Under the pieces are notes generated by a model. That model was given only the letters and a program-made list of their open reading frames with translations, was not told the origin of the DNA and ran no database searches. Made by a program: the position numbers and the translations under genes. Below are positions 53,175 to 62,651 of a stretch of DNA of 64,000 nt, piece after piece. Source of the stretch: Dorea formicigenerans (GTDB taxonomy: Bacteria; Bacillota; Clostridia; Lachnospirales; Lachnospiraceae); assembly GCF_025150245.1 (NCBI RefSeq), contig NZ_CP102279.1, positions 2,105,423 to 2,169,422 on the forward strand. Reading direction: 5' to 3'. Within the stretch, counting starts at the first letter, position 1, and every line of letters begins with the position of its first letter.

Positions 53175-56119
53175 TATTTTGTCAACTCCGCATAAATTTC
53201 CTCTGCTTTATCTTCACAGCCAAAGATTGCTCCATAGACTTTCAGCCATTCAGCCTGTGCAAGTTCATCTTCTTCATCGATGGAGCGATCAATAAATACC
53301 GGAATATTTAAAGTATCATATTTGCTTAAAATTTCTTTCATTGTATTCAACTGATCTTCCAGAGTCTCTTGTGTCTCTGAATCCTCTTTCGGAAGAATCT
53401 CAGTATCCATCACTGTCAGATTACATTCATCTTTTATCAGTTTTTTATAATCAGGCTCGTCATATTTTCCAATACTGTCTACGGATTTATCCTTTAAAGC
53501 ATTTTTAATTATTTCATTTGTGCAATCCTTCTCTTCACTAGCCACGGCTTTGACCTGATTTAATGCTCCAAGCTGCTCTAGTTTATCTAAAATCACATCT
53601 GACGCAACATAGGTCTTATCTGTCGGCTGCTGGATCACAATTGTTTCTTTATCCAATCCTACCGGAATCTCAACACCTTCCGGAACAATCAGATATTTCA
53701 CAATATTGTTCATATACAGCTCGGATTTATCTTCCTGTTCTGACTGATTTTGGGAAGCTTCACTTGCACCGTCTTCTGTCTGTTCTTCCTCTTTTTTGCT
53801 CTGATCTGTAGTCTTTGTTTCAACACGGCCACTCTGAGTCATTTCTGTGGACTGTTGTACTTCCCCAGATTCGTCTTCCTGATTTTCTCTTGGTGTGCCA
53901 GACGCCAGATCAATCTCTAATAATTTAATTCCCTGCTCGTATTCATATATTTTAAAATACTGTGCATGGTTTAATTCTATCTCGCCCTGATATTCCAGTC
54001 CGATGATACTTGGTGCTTCCTGATCCAATTTCTTACTCTCAGAAGCCATTCCAGCTCCGATAACAGAACTTCCTTCTGCTGCCTGCGCACCTGCAAGATA
54101 TACAAAAATGCTATATGTAATCTCATGCGCCTGAGACATTGCCGTTGTCATACCGATAATCTTATTATTCTTATTCAGTTCTACCGGAATCTCAAATGTT
54201 GTAGAGCCTCCCTGTGATACCGGTAAATATTTACTTCCATTTGCTTTTACATACTGATAATGTGAACTGCTAAATGCAATTGTCGCATATGCCTGGCCAC
54301 CGGAAATTCTAATCTGTGAACAGGTAATACTAACCTTTCCAGTTCCGCCGGACCATAAAAAGCCATCTGGACTGTATACACCATCGGCCAGTTTTGTAGA
54401 AGTATTCACACGACCTGTAGAACCATTTGTATTGGAATCATACTTATTATCAGAACCATTCTGTCCAGAATTATTATTGGAACCGCTGTTATTAGTATTT
54501 CCGCCATTGTTACCTGAGCCACTATTATTGCCGTTATTTCCATTGTTGTTGGAGCCACCATTATTTCCGTTGTTGCCATTATCACCAGAATTGCTCTGAT
54601 CTTCTCCGGCATCTACAGTGTTGGTGTTGAAGTTAAAGGTGATTGTACGATCATACCAATAATACTGCTGATCTTTTCTTGATTTTGCATATGCTGATAT
54701 TTTTATTGGTACGTTCAACGCTGAAACTGGGATTTTATATGTGTACTTTCCATTTACTTCTACATATGGAATGAATCTTTCTTCATTTGCCTTTTCTGCT
54801 TCTGCTGCAGTTCCCATATATAATTTCTTATAGCTTGTTCCGCCTAATGTAATAATTGCTTCCATTCCTTCTGCTTTCTTCGTTAAAGTAGCAGCAACAA
54901 CATTAAACATACTACTATTAGTTTCAACTTTATATGGACTATCATTTTTGTTCGGATCAAATTCATAATCTCCATTTTCTATTTCTTGAAACTCCATTTT
55001 TTCCGAACTAATAGTAATTTTTCGATCATACCAATGATATTGTTGATCTTTTCTTGATTTTGCATATGCTGATATTTTTATTGGTGTGTTCAATGCTGAA
55101 ACTGGGATTTTATATGTGTACTTTCCATTTACTTCTATATATGGAATAAAACTTTCTTCATTTGCCTTTTCTGCTTCTGCTGCAGTTCCCATGTATAATT
55201 TCTTATAACTCGTTCCACTTAATGTAATAACTGCTTCCATCCCTTTTGATGTACTTGTTAATACACAATCTACTATATTAAACATTCCTGAATTAGATGT
55301 CGCTTCAACCTTGTAGCTTGCCCCATCAATCAGCTCAACTGTCTTATGTCCCGCTGCCACTTCTTTGCTTTGAACTTCTCCAGCACTGAGCAAATTCGCT
55401 CCTGCCACTTCATTTACTGATGTGGCAAGCTCTGGAAAATGAGCTTCTGCTGGCATATCCAAAAACAAATCTTTCTCTGAATACCACTCATTTTTTTCTG
55501 TCAGATGTGGTACGAACTGAAGTTTCTGCCCTAAATATTCAGCCTCAGTCTCAAATACAAAATCATATCCGCCAAGATTATTTTTCTCACCTTTTACTTC
55601 CGGTGTTTTTTCTGAATCTTCTTTTTTTCCGATATAAATCTTGTCATAGTTCTCATCTTTTGTAGATACTGTTACCTGAATCTTTCCATTCACAACAACC
55701 GCTTCCACTTTTTCTGCCTTAAACTCAGGAACAGCCGCTTCCTGCTCCGGTGATTCTTTTTCCTGATTTTTCTTATCGTTCTTCTCTACATTTGATGTAA
55801 TATTCTGATTACCATTCTCCTGTACATTTTCCTGATTTGTATTATCAGACACCGGTTCTTCTTTAACCGGAACATTATCCTGAGTATCTTTTACTTCTGC
55901 CTGCTCATTCTTACCTATTTCTTCCTTCGAATTCTCCGCAGAATTACTCTTCTCATTTGTCTCACTATCTTCCTGTGCTATATTTTCATCTTGTTTTATT
56001 TCAACATTCTGAATCTGATCTGTCTCGCTGTTTTCTTCCGCATGCAGAACTGTTGTTGGTGTAACAGACATAGACACCGCCATAAACAGTGCTAAAAATC
56101 TCTTAGAATTTCTCTTCAT
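53174..56119 (-). CDS. Large secreted protein with repeats and a partial BtuF-like domain
   Basis: A 981-residue secreted protein. The signal peptide ends near residue 27 (VLHAEE). A Glu/Asn-rich low-complexity part follows to about 150. Two 85-90-residue repeats lie at about 270-380 and 390-500, each with a SYKKLYMGTAAEAEKANEE block; a third looser one is near 580-680. An Asn/Gly-rich linker at about 505-570 separates them. The last 300 residues resemble the first half of the BtuF-like protein encoded next (YLIVPEGVEIPVGLDKE, GKYDEPDYKKLIKDECNL). No LPxTG motif was seen. It is the first gene under the cobalamin riboswitch, so it probably captures corrinoid at the surface. Binding by the repeats is inference. 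Confidence 0.82.
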   Translation of the reverse strand: MKRNSKRFLALFMAVSMSVTPTTVLHAEENSETDQIQNVEIKQDENIAQEDSETNEKSNSAENSKEEIGKNEQAEVKDTQDNVPVKEEPVSDNTNQENVQENGNQNITSNVEKNDKKNQEKESPEQEAAVPEFKAEKVEAVVVNGKIQVTVSTKDENYDKIYIGKKEDSEKTPEVKGEKNNLGGYDFVFETEAEYLGQKLQFVPHLTEKNEWYSEKDLFLDMPAEAHFPELATSVNEVAGANLLSAGEVQSKEVAAGHKTVELIDGASYKVEATSNSGMFNIVDCVLTSTSKGMEAVITLSGTSYKKLYMGTAAEAEKANEESFIPYIEVNGKYTYKIPVSALNTPIKISAYAKSRKDQQYHWYDRKITISSEKMEFQEIENGDYEFDPNKNDSPYKVETNSSMFNVVAATLTKKAEGMEAIITLGGTSYKKLYMGTAAEAEKANEERFIPYVEVNGKYTYKIPVSALNVPIKISAYAKSRKDQQYYWYDRTITFNFNTNTVDAGEDQSNSGDNGNNGNNGGSNNNGNNGNNSGSGNNGGNTNNSGSNNNSGQNGSDNKYDSNTNGSTGRVNTSTKLADGVYSPDGFLWSGGTGKVSITCSQIRISGGQAYATIAFSSSHYQYVKANGSKYLPVSQGGSTTFEIPVELNKNNKIIGMTTAMSQAHEITYSIFVYLAGAQAAEGSSVIGAGMASESKKLDQEAPSIIGLEYQGEIELNHAQYFKIYEYEQGIKLLEIDLASGTPRENQEDESGEVQQSTEMTQSGRVETKTTDQSKKEEEQTEDGASEASQNQSEQEDKSELYMNNIVKYLIVPEGVEIPVGLDKETIVIQQPTDKTYVASDVILDKLEQLGALNQVKAVASEEKDCTNEIIKNALKDKSVDSIGKYDEPDYKKLIKDECNLTVMDTEILPKEDSETQETLEDQLNTMKEILSKYDTLNIPVFIDRSIDEEDELAQAEWLKVYGAIFGCEDKAEEIYAELTK

Positions 56120-56283
56120 CTCTTCCTTCTCCTTATTCTATTTCATCTTAGTTGTTTGGGACTTTTTAAGAAATATTTACACGAAAATAAAAAACCTTCT
56201 ACCTGCAATAGCAAAAGATTTCCTGTTCCTTATGTATTTCGGCACAATCAATTACTCGTGATCTGGAATTTCTATTTCCCGTA

Positions 56284-56478
56284 CCAACGGTCGGCAGGTT
56301 TCCTGACTTGTAAATCTTACATAGAATCTCCTTCCCAGTCTCCCAGTGGATGTCTAACACAACCTCAGATTCTGTGCTAACACACAATCTATGTATTCAC
56401 TCACAGTGACGAGTTCGTACAGGTCTTGCACCTGTTTCCCTTTTACCTGTCTTCTAAAAACAGCACCGAACGTTCTTC
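56284..56478 (-). promoter_or_regulatory. Cobalamin riboswitch
   Basis: On the minus strand the leader holds the family pattern in order: a GGTGCTG-type P2 start near 56465, AAAAGGGAAACAGGTG with paired ACCTG, TCACTGTGAGTG, then the CCACTGGGAGACTGGGAAGG segment at 56331-56350 and the B12 box AGTCAGGAAACCTGCCG at about 56292-56308. A U-rich run about 100 nt further (56188-56193) may be the end of a terminator in the switch. It precedes the surface protein and transporter genes by about 165 nt and would shut them down when cobalamin is plentiful. Confidence 0.93.
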
Positions 56479-56573
56479 ATAATTTTCCATAACAAATATA
56501 ACATTTAGACTTGAGAAAGTCAATGAAACCGGGGTTTTATTACAATTCATTATACTTCAATGACATGCTTAAA

Positions 56574-56605
56574 AAGCTTCCACAGGATTTCTCCCATAGA
56601 AGCTT
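56574..56605 (-). terminator. Intrinsic terminator after the Rpn-type gene
   Basis: AAGCTTC (56574-56580) pairs with GAAGCTT (56599-56605). On the minus strand TTTTT follows. It separates the Rpn-type gene from the riboswitch region. Confidence 0.7.
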
Positions 56606-56615
56606 CTTTTTCAAT

Positions 56616-57557
56616 TTATACGCCAAATTCCTCATACAATTTCTTACGATATTCCAAATCCTCCAACGCCTTAATACTATCTTCCTGACGATTCTGCTTT
56701 GAAAGCTTCATTAATAAATTAGCAAGCCGTTCTTCCCCTATACGTTCTCCTTCTTTTCTTCCTTCCTCTCTTCCTTCTATTCTTCCTTCTATTCTTCCTT
56801 CCTCTCTTCCTCGTATTCTCCCTTCTCTTAAACCTCGCTCTATTGCCTCTTCTTTTACCAGTCTTTCTCTTTCTTCCATCTTCATATACTCGACCTCCAC
56901 ACTTGTACTTGTTTTTATCTCCTGTATACTCTCATGCAGACGGCGAAGTCTTTCATCACATTCCTCTGGAAGTCCATGTTCATTACTCTCAGTAATATAA
57001 TGAAGAAAATCCACTAATTCTTTCGATACTTCATCTCCATTTTCCCCTTTTGTACTGAGAAATAATTTTGTAACCTCATCTCCAAGTAATAAATCCGGCT
57101 GTTCCTTGCAGCGACTTTCAAACGTATAGCAATACTTCTTCATTCCATATGGATCATAGTCACAAATTACAATAATAAACAGCGGTTTTAGCTTATCAAA
57201 ACCTTTTTCACCGCTTTTCAACATTGGTGCGTCCATCAATGCCTGATAGAATCTGGTTCGTTTTGGAATATTTCCTTCCTTCCGATTCTGCATCTCTACA
57301 TCAAAAACGCGACCATCTTCAGATTCTGCGACAAAATCCATTCGGATTCCACGTTTTCCCGGAATATTGTGAATAACCTTCTGACCTTCTTTCCACTTGA
57401 GGCTTTTTAATCGCAAACCAGTAGATAATTCGATAATTGTCTTGCAATTTTCCAGTTCCGCGGTTGCCACATCAAATAGAAAATCGTCCGTGAGATTCAT
57501 CTCCTTTAATGGCTTCCATCTGTCTTCCTGCATGATTAAGTTTTCGGTTCTCTCCAT
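56616..57557 (-). CDS. Rpn-family PD-(D/E)XK nuclease/transposase-like protein
   Basis: A 313-residue protein of the Rpn/PD-(D/E)XK 'putative transposase' family. The nuclease core is visible as RMDFVAESEDGRVFDVEMQN (acidic metal ligands Asp and Glu-x-Gln) near 73-92 and RTRFYQALMDAP. Residues about 240-280 are Arg/Glu/Gly repeats of the REEGRIEGRIEG kind, forming a charged helix of variable length between relatives. No inverted repeats flank it, so no transposition unit is evident. The start at 57557 follows ACAAGGAG. Confidence 0.85.
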   Translation of the reverse strand: MERTENLIMQEDRWKPLKEMNLTDDFLFDVATAELENCKTIIELSTGLRLKSLKWKEGQKVIHNIPGKRGIRMDFVAESEDGRVFDVEMQNRKEGNIPKRTRFYQALMDAPMLKSGEKGFDKLKPLFIIVICDYDPYGMKKYCYTFESRCKEQPDLLLGDEVTKLFLSTKGENGDEVSKELVDFLHYITESNEHGLPEECDERLRRLHESIQEIKTSTSVEVEYMKMEERERLVKEEAIERGLREGRIRGREEGRIEGRIEGREEGRKEGERIGEERLANLLMKLSKQNRQEDSIKALEDLEYRKKLYEEFGV

Positions 57558-57573
57558 ACACTTTTCTCCTTGT

Positions 57574-57655
57574 ATTATACCATTTATAGTTATTTTTTCA
57601 AACATGGAATATCGGACGAATCTGTCCGTATGATCAGAGCAGAACTGCTCTTAAA
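57574..57655 (-). promoter_or_regulatory. Promoter and twin hairpins before the Rpn-type gene
   Basis: On the minus strand TTGAAA (57601-57596) and TATAAT (57579-57574) are 16 bp apart, with TG before the -10. The start codon lies only about 17 nt past the -10, so the leader is very short. Just upstream are two tight inverted repeats, CGGAC/GTCCG (57613-57628) and AGAGCAG/CTGCTCT (57636-57651), possible operators. The rest of 57656-57842 shows nothing recognisable. Confidence 0.65.
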
Positions 57656-57845
57656 TTAACTTGATCTTTTTCGAATGTTTGAAGTGGGTATATCATAACA
57701 TATTCAACATCTTCTATACAATCAATTAATCCTTAATCTTTCCTTAAATCTGTAGAACTTTTTATAAATGTAATTTTTACATGCCGTTTTGTTTCATTAG
57801 ATATACAGATGTAAATAGATTTATAAATTCGTCTGCTTTACCAAG

Positions 57846-57885
57846 AAAGGACAGCCATGTGTTTTTTCACATCGGCTGTCCTTTT
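57846..57885. terminator. Intrinsic terminator after the methyltransferase operon
   Basis: AAAGGACAGCC (57846-57856) pairs with GGCTGTCCTTT (57874-57884), extended inside by ATGTG/CACAT with one bulge. T-rich on both strands. It lies 39 nt past the end of the operon. Confidence 0.88.
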
Positions 57886-57923
57886 GACATTTCACAAATA
57901 TGCTGTTAAACAAAAGCCAGTGA

Positions 57924-58907
57924 CTACAATAGCTTTACTTCTTTAAAAATCCCATGATTCAGCTGATAGCCAACATTCTTAATACACATCTGTCCGGCAA
58001 AATGTGCTTTTCCGATCATATGAATGCAGGCCTGTGCATATCCGATTGGCTCTTCTAACTGATGGTCCACAAACTTCGCTTTTTCTGTTCCAATAAGAGC
58101 AAGCGTCGTTTTCGGGCAGAGCAGAATCATAGTCTTATCATCGGCAAGCTGCTCTACTTTCTTCAAGAATGGGTACGTAAAATTCACCGTAACAGCTTCC
58201 ATCATCTTCGGTCCCAGAATATTCACTCCGCCAGAAGAATCTGCATAGCTGATCAAATCTCCCCCGTACTCTTTCACCAGTTCCATATATTTCAAAATCT
58301 GATCTCCCAGTTTCCAGAAGACCTTTTCCATCACTTCCGGTTTTTTTCGCATTCCCTTGAACACATATCTTGCATCGATCAGCACATTGAGAATTGTAAA
58401 TGGTCCTGCCACTTCGAATACAACATGTTCTCCTTCTTCACGAAGTTTTTTACATGCAAGAAGAGTCTCTTGAATTCGTCCTTTCGTGAAATCCATGTCC
58501 GGCAGATTTAATATTTCTTCTACATCTGTACAGACATATCCTCCAGCTCTCGGACCTGCAATCTCATTTCCAAGATTTATAATTCCTCCCATAGCCTCTG
58601 CCTCTAATGTATGGCAAAATGGAAGTTCACATATAACTGTTTTATCTTTCTCTTTCAACACTTTTGAAAGAGTCACCATTGTATCACAGTATGTGTATGC
58701 ATCTGGAAATGTTAGTCCCAGTCCTTCTGTCACTTCTGAACGAATTCCTGCTGAATTATCATATGTACAATTAAAATCTTTTATATCTCCCATATTTTTA
58801 ACATTACCTCTTCGCATAACCAAGATTGGATTTCCTCGCTTTATTCGGGTATTTCCTATCTCATTCGTTTCTTCAATTTTTAGTGAACTTCCGGAAACAT
58901 AAGGCAA
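57924..58907 (-). CDS. UroD-family corrinoid methyltransferase, variant
   Basis: A 327-residue TIM-barrel protein of the uroporphyrinogen decarboxylase/MtaA family. It carries CHTLEAEAMGG near 98-109, matching the family's substrate side. The zinc motif is altered: relatives have HxC, here LLC, with a later Cys in GQMCIKN, so a different metal site or substrate is likely. The start is uncertain. ATG 58907 has no ribosome site and overlaps the upstream gene by 28 nt; ATG 58793 has AGAGG at 13 nt. The N-terminus lacks the usual family start. It probably moves a methyl group to or from the corrinoid protein at 61823. Confidence 0.78.
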   Translation of the reverse strand: MPYVSGSSLKIEETNEIGNTRIKRGNPILVMRRGNVKNMGDIKDFNCTYDNSAGIRSEVTEGLGLTFPDAYTYCDTMVTLSKVLKEKDKTVICELPFCHTLEAEAMGGIINLGNEIAGPRAGGYVCTDVEEILNLPDMDFTKGRIQETLLACKKLREEGEHVVFEVAGPFTILNVLIDARYVFKGMRKKPEVMEKVFWKLGDQILKYMELVKEYGGDLISYADSSGGVNILGPKMMEAVTVNFTYPFLKKVEQLADDKTMILLCPKTTLALIGTEKAKFVDHQLEEPIGYAQACIHMIGKAHFAGQMCIKNVGYQLNHGIFKEVKLL

Positions 58908-60685
58908 TCGGCAAATAATCTCTCATAGCCTTCTGTTGCACCAAGTTCCATATAATCCATATGATGAGCCAGTTCTTCCATCTCACGCTTCACCTGACCG
59001 GATAAGAGCGCCATATAAGCCCCGGTCTTGGATGAGTTACCGACATAGACAAGTTTATCTTTCACTTCTGCCGGAAGAATTCCTGTTCCAATGAGGCTGT
59101 CTGCCGGAAGATGTGCTCCAAATTGTCCTGCGATCATAACCTTGTCAAGCTCACTCATCTCTTTTCCTGCCTTCTTAAGAAGTGCATAGAAGCCAGACAG
59201 AATGGCTCCTTTTGCAAGCTGTACCTGTCGGACATCTCCCTGAGTAATCTTAAGGTCTTCCGTCATCTTAAACTGACGTTTGATACCATCCATCTCAATC
59301 ATTGGGTAACGATAATCTGTCTCTTCCAGATTCTTCAACTTGATAAATGCGCCGTCTTTTCTTACAAGTCCGGTTCTTACCAATTCTTTTACCACTGCCA
59401 GAATACCACTTCCACAGACACCGATTGGATCGGCATTGCCGATAATTTTCAGCTTCACGCCATCTTCCTTAATTTCAACATCTTCAATAGCTCCCTCTGC
59501 CGCACGCATACCTGAGCTGATGTTCATACCTTCCAGTGCCGGACCTGCGGCACAGGAACAGGAAAGTAATCTTCCATGATCTGAAAATACAATCTCTCCA
59601 TTCGTTCCGATATCAATAAACAGAACATTTTCATCTGCCTTATGAAGCTCACAGACATAAGCTCCTGCCACAATATCTGCTCCGATATAAGATGATACTG
59701 ACGGCAGACAATAAAGTCTTGCCCCTCTGGATGCATGAATACCAATCTCCTCTGCTTCAATATCCTTTGCCTTTACAAACATTGGTGCATACGGTGATTT
59801 TCCAATGGACAGTGCATCTACACCAAGAAGCATATGCATCATCGTACAGTTCGCTCCTACAGAGACCTCGTAAATCTGTTCTTTCTTCACTCCGGTCTGT
59901 CCACAGACATCTGCGATCATCTCATTGATGGAAGCAACGATTGCTTCCTTAAGTGCCTGTACCCCTTCCTTGGGATGCTCCATCTCATAAGTAATACGAG
60001 TCAGGACATCCAGCCCAAAATGCTTCTGTGCATTGATCATAGAGGAATCTGCCAGTTCTTTTCCGGTCAGCATATCAATCAGTGCTGTAACAACGGTCGT
60101 TGTTCCGATATCTATTGCGATTCCATACATAGAATCTGTAGTATCTCCCTCTTCCAGATCCATCAGCACTTTTTTGCCATCTTTTTCACGATGGATAACT
60201 GCCGTGTAACTTCCTTCTTTGAAACAGAATCCACGCAATACAGAAAATGGAAATTCCACATTCGAAAGTTGTTCTTTAATCTGATCTTCAAATGGTGTTT
60301 GGTCTGTCAAAAGCGGCTTATGTATATTCACAATCTGTTTGACAATATCCAAGTCTTTTTCAAATTTTGGCACATATCCTTTTGATAGAACTTCATGCTT
60401 GCGCTCTTTCTGCATCAGCTCTACTTCCAGATCACACTGTGGATGAACCATACAAGAAAGACGCACACCACTTTTTACTTCTTCTGGTTTTAAGAAACGT
60501 AATTCTGTAGAAGATACTTCCCCTACTTCTCCTGATACGATGCGTACTTTACACTTTCCGCATACTCCTTTTCCATTACACGGATTATCAATAAATATGT
60601 TCTGCGCCAGCAAGATTTCCAGAAGGCTTGCTCCCGGTTCATAATCGTATTGCTTGCCAGACTGAACGACACGTAATTTATACAT
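58880..60685 (-). CDS. Corrinoid reductive activator, ASKHA/ferredoxin protein (RACo-like)
   Basis: A 601-residue protein. A 2Fe-2S ferredoxin domain (1-90) has Cys36, Cys42, Cys45 and Cys78 or Cys84; the remainder is an ASKHA ATPase-like domain (DUF4445) with AIDIGTTTVVTALID and FIDIGTNGEIVF, phosphate-binding strands of that superfamily. It spends ATP to reduce inactive Co(II) corrinoid proteins to Co(I). The ATG at 60685 lies after GGAGG inside the end of the upstream gene. It serves the corrinoid protein of this operon. Confidence 0.9.
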   Translation of the reverse strand: MYKLRVVQSGKQYDYEPGASLLEILLAQNIFIDNPCNGKGVCGKCKVRIVSGEVGEVSSTELRFLKPEEVKSGVRLSCMVHPQCDLEVELMQKERKHEVLSKGYVPKFEKDLDIVKQIVNIHKPLLTDQTPFEDQIKEQLSNVEFPFSVLRGFCFKEGSYTAVIHREKDGKKVLMDLEEGDTTDSMYGIAIDIGTTTVVTALIDMLTGKELADSSMINAQKHFGLDVLTRITYEMEHPKEGVQALKEAIVASINEMIADVCGQTGVKKEQIYEVSVGANCTMMHMLLGVDALSIGKSPYAPMFVKAKDIEAEEIGIHASRGARLYCLPSVSSYIGADIVAGAYVCELHKADENVLFIDIGTNGEIVFSDHGRLLSCSCAAGPALEGMNISSGMRAAEGAIEDVEIKEDGVKLKIIGNADPIGVCGSGILAVVKELVRTGLVRKDGAFIKLKNLEETDYRYPMIEMDGIKRQFKMTEDLKITQGDVRQVQLAKGAILSGFYALLKKAGKEMSELDKVMIAGQFGAHLPADSLIGTGILPAEVKDKLVYVGNSSKTGAYMALLSGQVKREMEELAHHMDYMELGATEGYERLFADCLMFPEVH

Positions 60686-61700
60686 TAGCTGCTTCCTCCA
60701 TAATTCCATGACGGATTGCCTGGATATTGGTCAGTGGTGACTTCGTTCCAAGTCCGCATGCCGGAGAAATGATATTGGAACCGTCTCTCCAACATTTTAC
60801 TGCAAGCTGCTCTACCTTCTCAGGCTGTCCAAACTCCAGCGTCCATGTACTGACATTTCCCATCAGGGCGTGCTTTTTTAAATGTTCGCGTGCCTCACGC
60901 ATAGATACACAGGAATCGAAACTAAGTACGTCAGAATGTATCAGTTCTGCCTGCGGATATACATTTTTCATCTGTCCGCAAATATGCATGATTTTTCCCA
61001 TGGTTTCTTTCTGAAGAGCATCCCAGATCATATTATTATATTTGACCGTATACTCCTCAAAAAGCTTCGGTCCCAAAATTTCTCCTGTTCCACTTGGATC
61101 GGAAATTGCAATTATATCTGCGCCGGCATCAATCTGTGCTCTTGCAAACTTTATGATCTCATCAGTCACAAACTGCATGTAACGGTGCGCTTCTTCTTTT
61201 TTCTTACGAAGCTCTTTATAAAAAATAACCGGCTCCATAACGGAACTTGCTGTGCTGACCGGTCCCGTAATATTTCCGATAATCGGTACATCTAAGTTTC
61301 TGGATTTCAGAATACGGATTGCATCCAGTACAACCTTTGCTCTTCCTTCCTCCATACTCATCGGTGTAATGGTCTCCCACTCTGTGACCGAATTGATCGC
61401 ATATCCCGTTACATGCGGCTCATAAATCTTACTGCCCATAGTCACCTGAGCCCCCATAGCTTCTGCCTCAATCGTCATGCAGAATGGAACACCTACATTT
61501 TCAAAGCAGCCTTTTTCATAATTAGCTTCTGCCAGATCTGCCATCATTCTGGCATTCAGATGTGCCTCCGGCCAACTTACATTTGCCTCATCCATCAGAT
61601 CTGTCGTTATCATATTCATCATTCCACCGGGACAGATACATGGCGGTCTGTCTGTCGGCTCCTGATGCATGGCTTTCCTAATTCGTTCTTTTGCATCCAT
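60678..61700 (-). CDS. UroD-family methyltransferase (MtaA/MtbA-like)
   Basis: A 340-residue methylcobamide-type methyltransferase. It has the usual start (ERIRKAMHQEPTDRPP at 5-20), PFCMTIEAEAMGAQ near 70 and the zinc site HxC in IMHICGQ near 243 plus Cys in ISPACGLGT near 312. It moves a methyl group between the corrinoid protein and a thiol or folate acceptor; the actual substrate (methanol, methylamine, aromatic methoxyl) is not readable from the sequence. It follows the corrinoid-protein gene by about 120 bp. Confidence 0.88.
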   Translation of the reverse strand: MDAKERIRKAMHQEPTDRPPCICPGGMMNMITTDLMDEANVSWPEAHLNARMMADLAEANYEKGCFENVGVPFCMTIEAEAMGAQVTMGSKIYEPHVTGYAINSVTEWETITPMSMEEGRAKVVLDAIRILKSRNLDVPIIGNITGPVSTASSVMEPVIFYKELRKKKEEAHRYMQFVTDEIIKFARAQIDAGADIIAISDPSGTGEILGPKLFEEYTVKYNNMIWDALQKETMGKIMHICGQMKNVYPQAELIHSDVLSFDSCVSMREAREHLKKHALMGNVSTWTLEFGQPEKVEQLAVKCWRDGSNIISPACGLGTKSPLTNIQAIRHGIMEEAANV

Positions 61701-61778
61701 AAATCCCCAGCTCCTTTTTCGAATTCTTATTCGGATTCTTTTATATTTAGCCTGGCCTATACCTTTTCAGACCGTTTC

Positions 61779-61818
61779 CAGTACATCTTTTGTCTTTTCA
61801 GTACATCTTTTGTCTTTT
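61779..61818. repeat. Tandem 20-nt repeat, two copies
   Basis: CAGTACATCTTTTGTCTTTT occurs at 61779-61798 and again at 61799-61818 without change, between the methyltransferase start and the corrinoid-protein stop. It may reflect slippage; a role is not evident. Confidence 0.9.
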
Positions 61819-61822
61819 CTAT

Positions 61823-62473
61823 CTAGGCAATTCCTGTCAGCTCTTTCGCAACTTTTACAGCTTCAACCGCATTCACAGAGTATCCCTCTGCTCCGATATC
61901 GTCCGCAAATTTTTTGGAAATCGGGCTTCCTCCGACCATAACTTTAAACTTATCACGGATTCCCTGGTCTTTTAATTTCTCTATAACTGTCTGCATTCCA
62001 CCCATAGTTGTCGTCATCAGTGTGGACATACAGATCAGATCTGCATCTACCTCTTTTGCCTTCTCAATAAACTGGTCAAGCGGAACGTCTCGTCCAAGAT
62101 CATACATCTCGAATCCTGCTGTCTCCATCATAATCTTTACCAGGTTTTTACCGATGTCATGAGTATCTCCTTCCACAACACCAATAACTGCTTTTTTCTT
62201 CGTCTGATCATCTGTATTTTCCAGATGCGGACGAAGTACATCCAGTCCCGCATACATTGCATCAGAGCAAAGGAGTACATCTGTTACAAAATACTCTTCT
62301 GCATCGTAAAGCTCACTGGCCTTGTTCATACCATCTACAAGACCTTCCATAATTCCGTCAAACGCCGGATATCCGGCCTCAATATATTCTTTCGCAACTT
62401 CTACGACTTCCTCATCTTCCATCTCTACTACACACTCTGATAATTTTGCTAATAATTCTTCTTTAGATGCCAT
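61823..62473 (-). CDS. Corrinoid (methyl-carrier) protein, MtaC/MtbC-like
   Basis: A 216-residue corrinoid protein. The helical cap domain (1-90) is followed by the Rossmann B12-binding domain, with the His ligand motif GDTHDIGKNLV near 102-112, SLSTM-type CMSTLMTTTMGGMQ near 148 and VGGSPIS near 177. It carries the methyl group between the two UroD-family enzymes. GGAGG precedes the ATG. Confidence 0.93.
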   Translation of the reverse strand: MASKEELLAKLSECVVEMEDEEVVEVAKEYIEAGYPAFDGIMEGLVDGMNKASELYDAEEYFVTDVLLCSDAMYAGLDVLRPHLENTDDQTKKKAVIGVVEGDTHDIGKNLVKIMMETAGFEMYDLGRDVPLDQFIEKAKEVDADLICMSTLMTTTMGGMQTVIEKLKDQGIRDKFKVMVGGSPISKKFADDIGAEGYSVNAVEAVKVAKELTGIA

Positions 62474-62651
62474 ACTATAAATCCTCCATAATCTAAATTT
62501 TTATTTTGTTAGAAAATACCTCATAGCCCGCAAGCTGTTTTTTCCTGACATTCTCATCTCTTGACGTGTTTTATCTTGATACATTTTAACATTAATTACA
62601 CATATCTTCAAATTGAGCACTTCCATATATTCGTACAGACATTTATCCATT

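Noticed and set aside
56188-56260. Rho-independent terminator as a certain part of the riboswitch
   Set aside because: A U-run is present, but the stem before it is weak, so the mode of control (termination or translation) was left open.
56616-57557. Complete insertion sequence around the Rpn-type gene
   Set aside because: No terminal inverted repeats or target duplication were seen, and the gene has its own close promoter and terminator.
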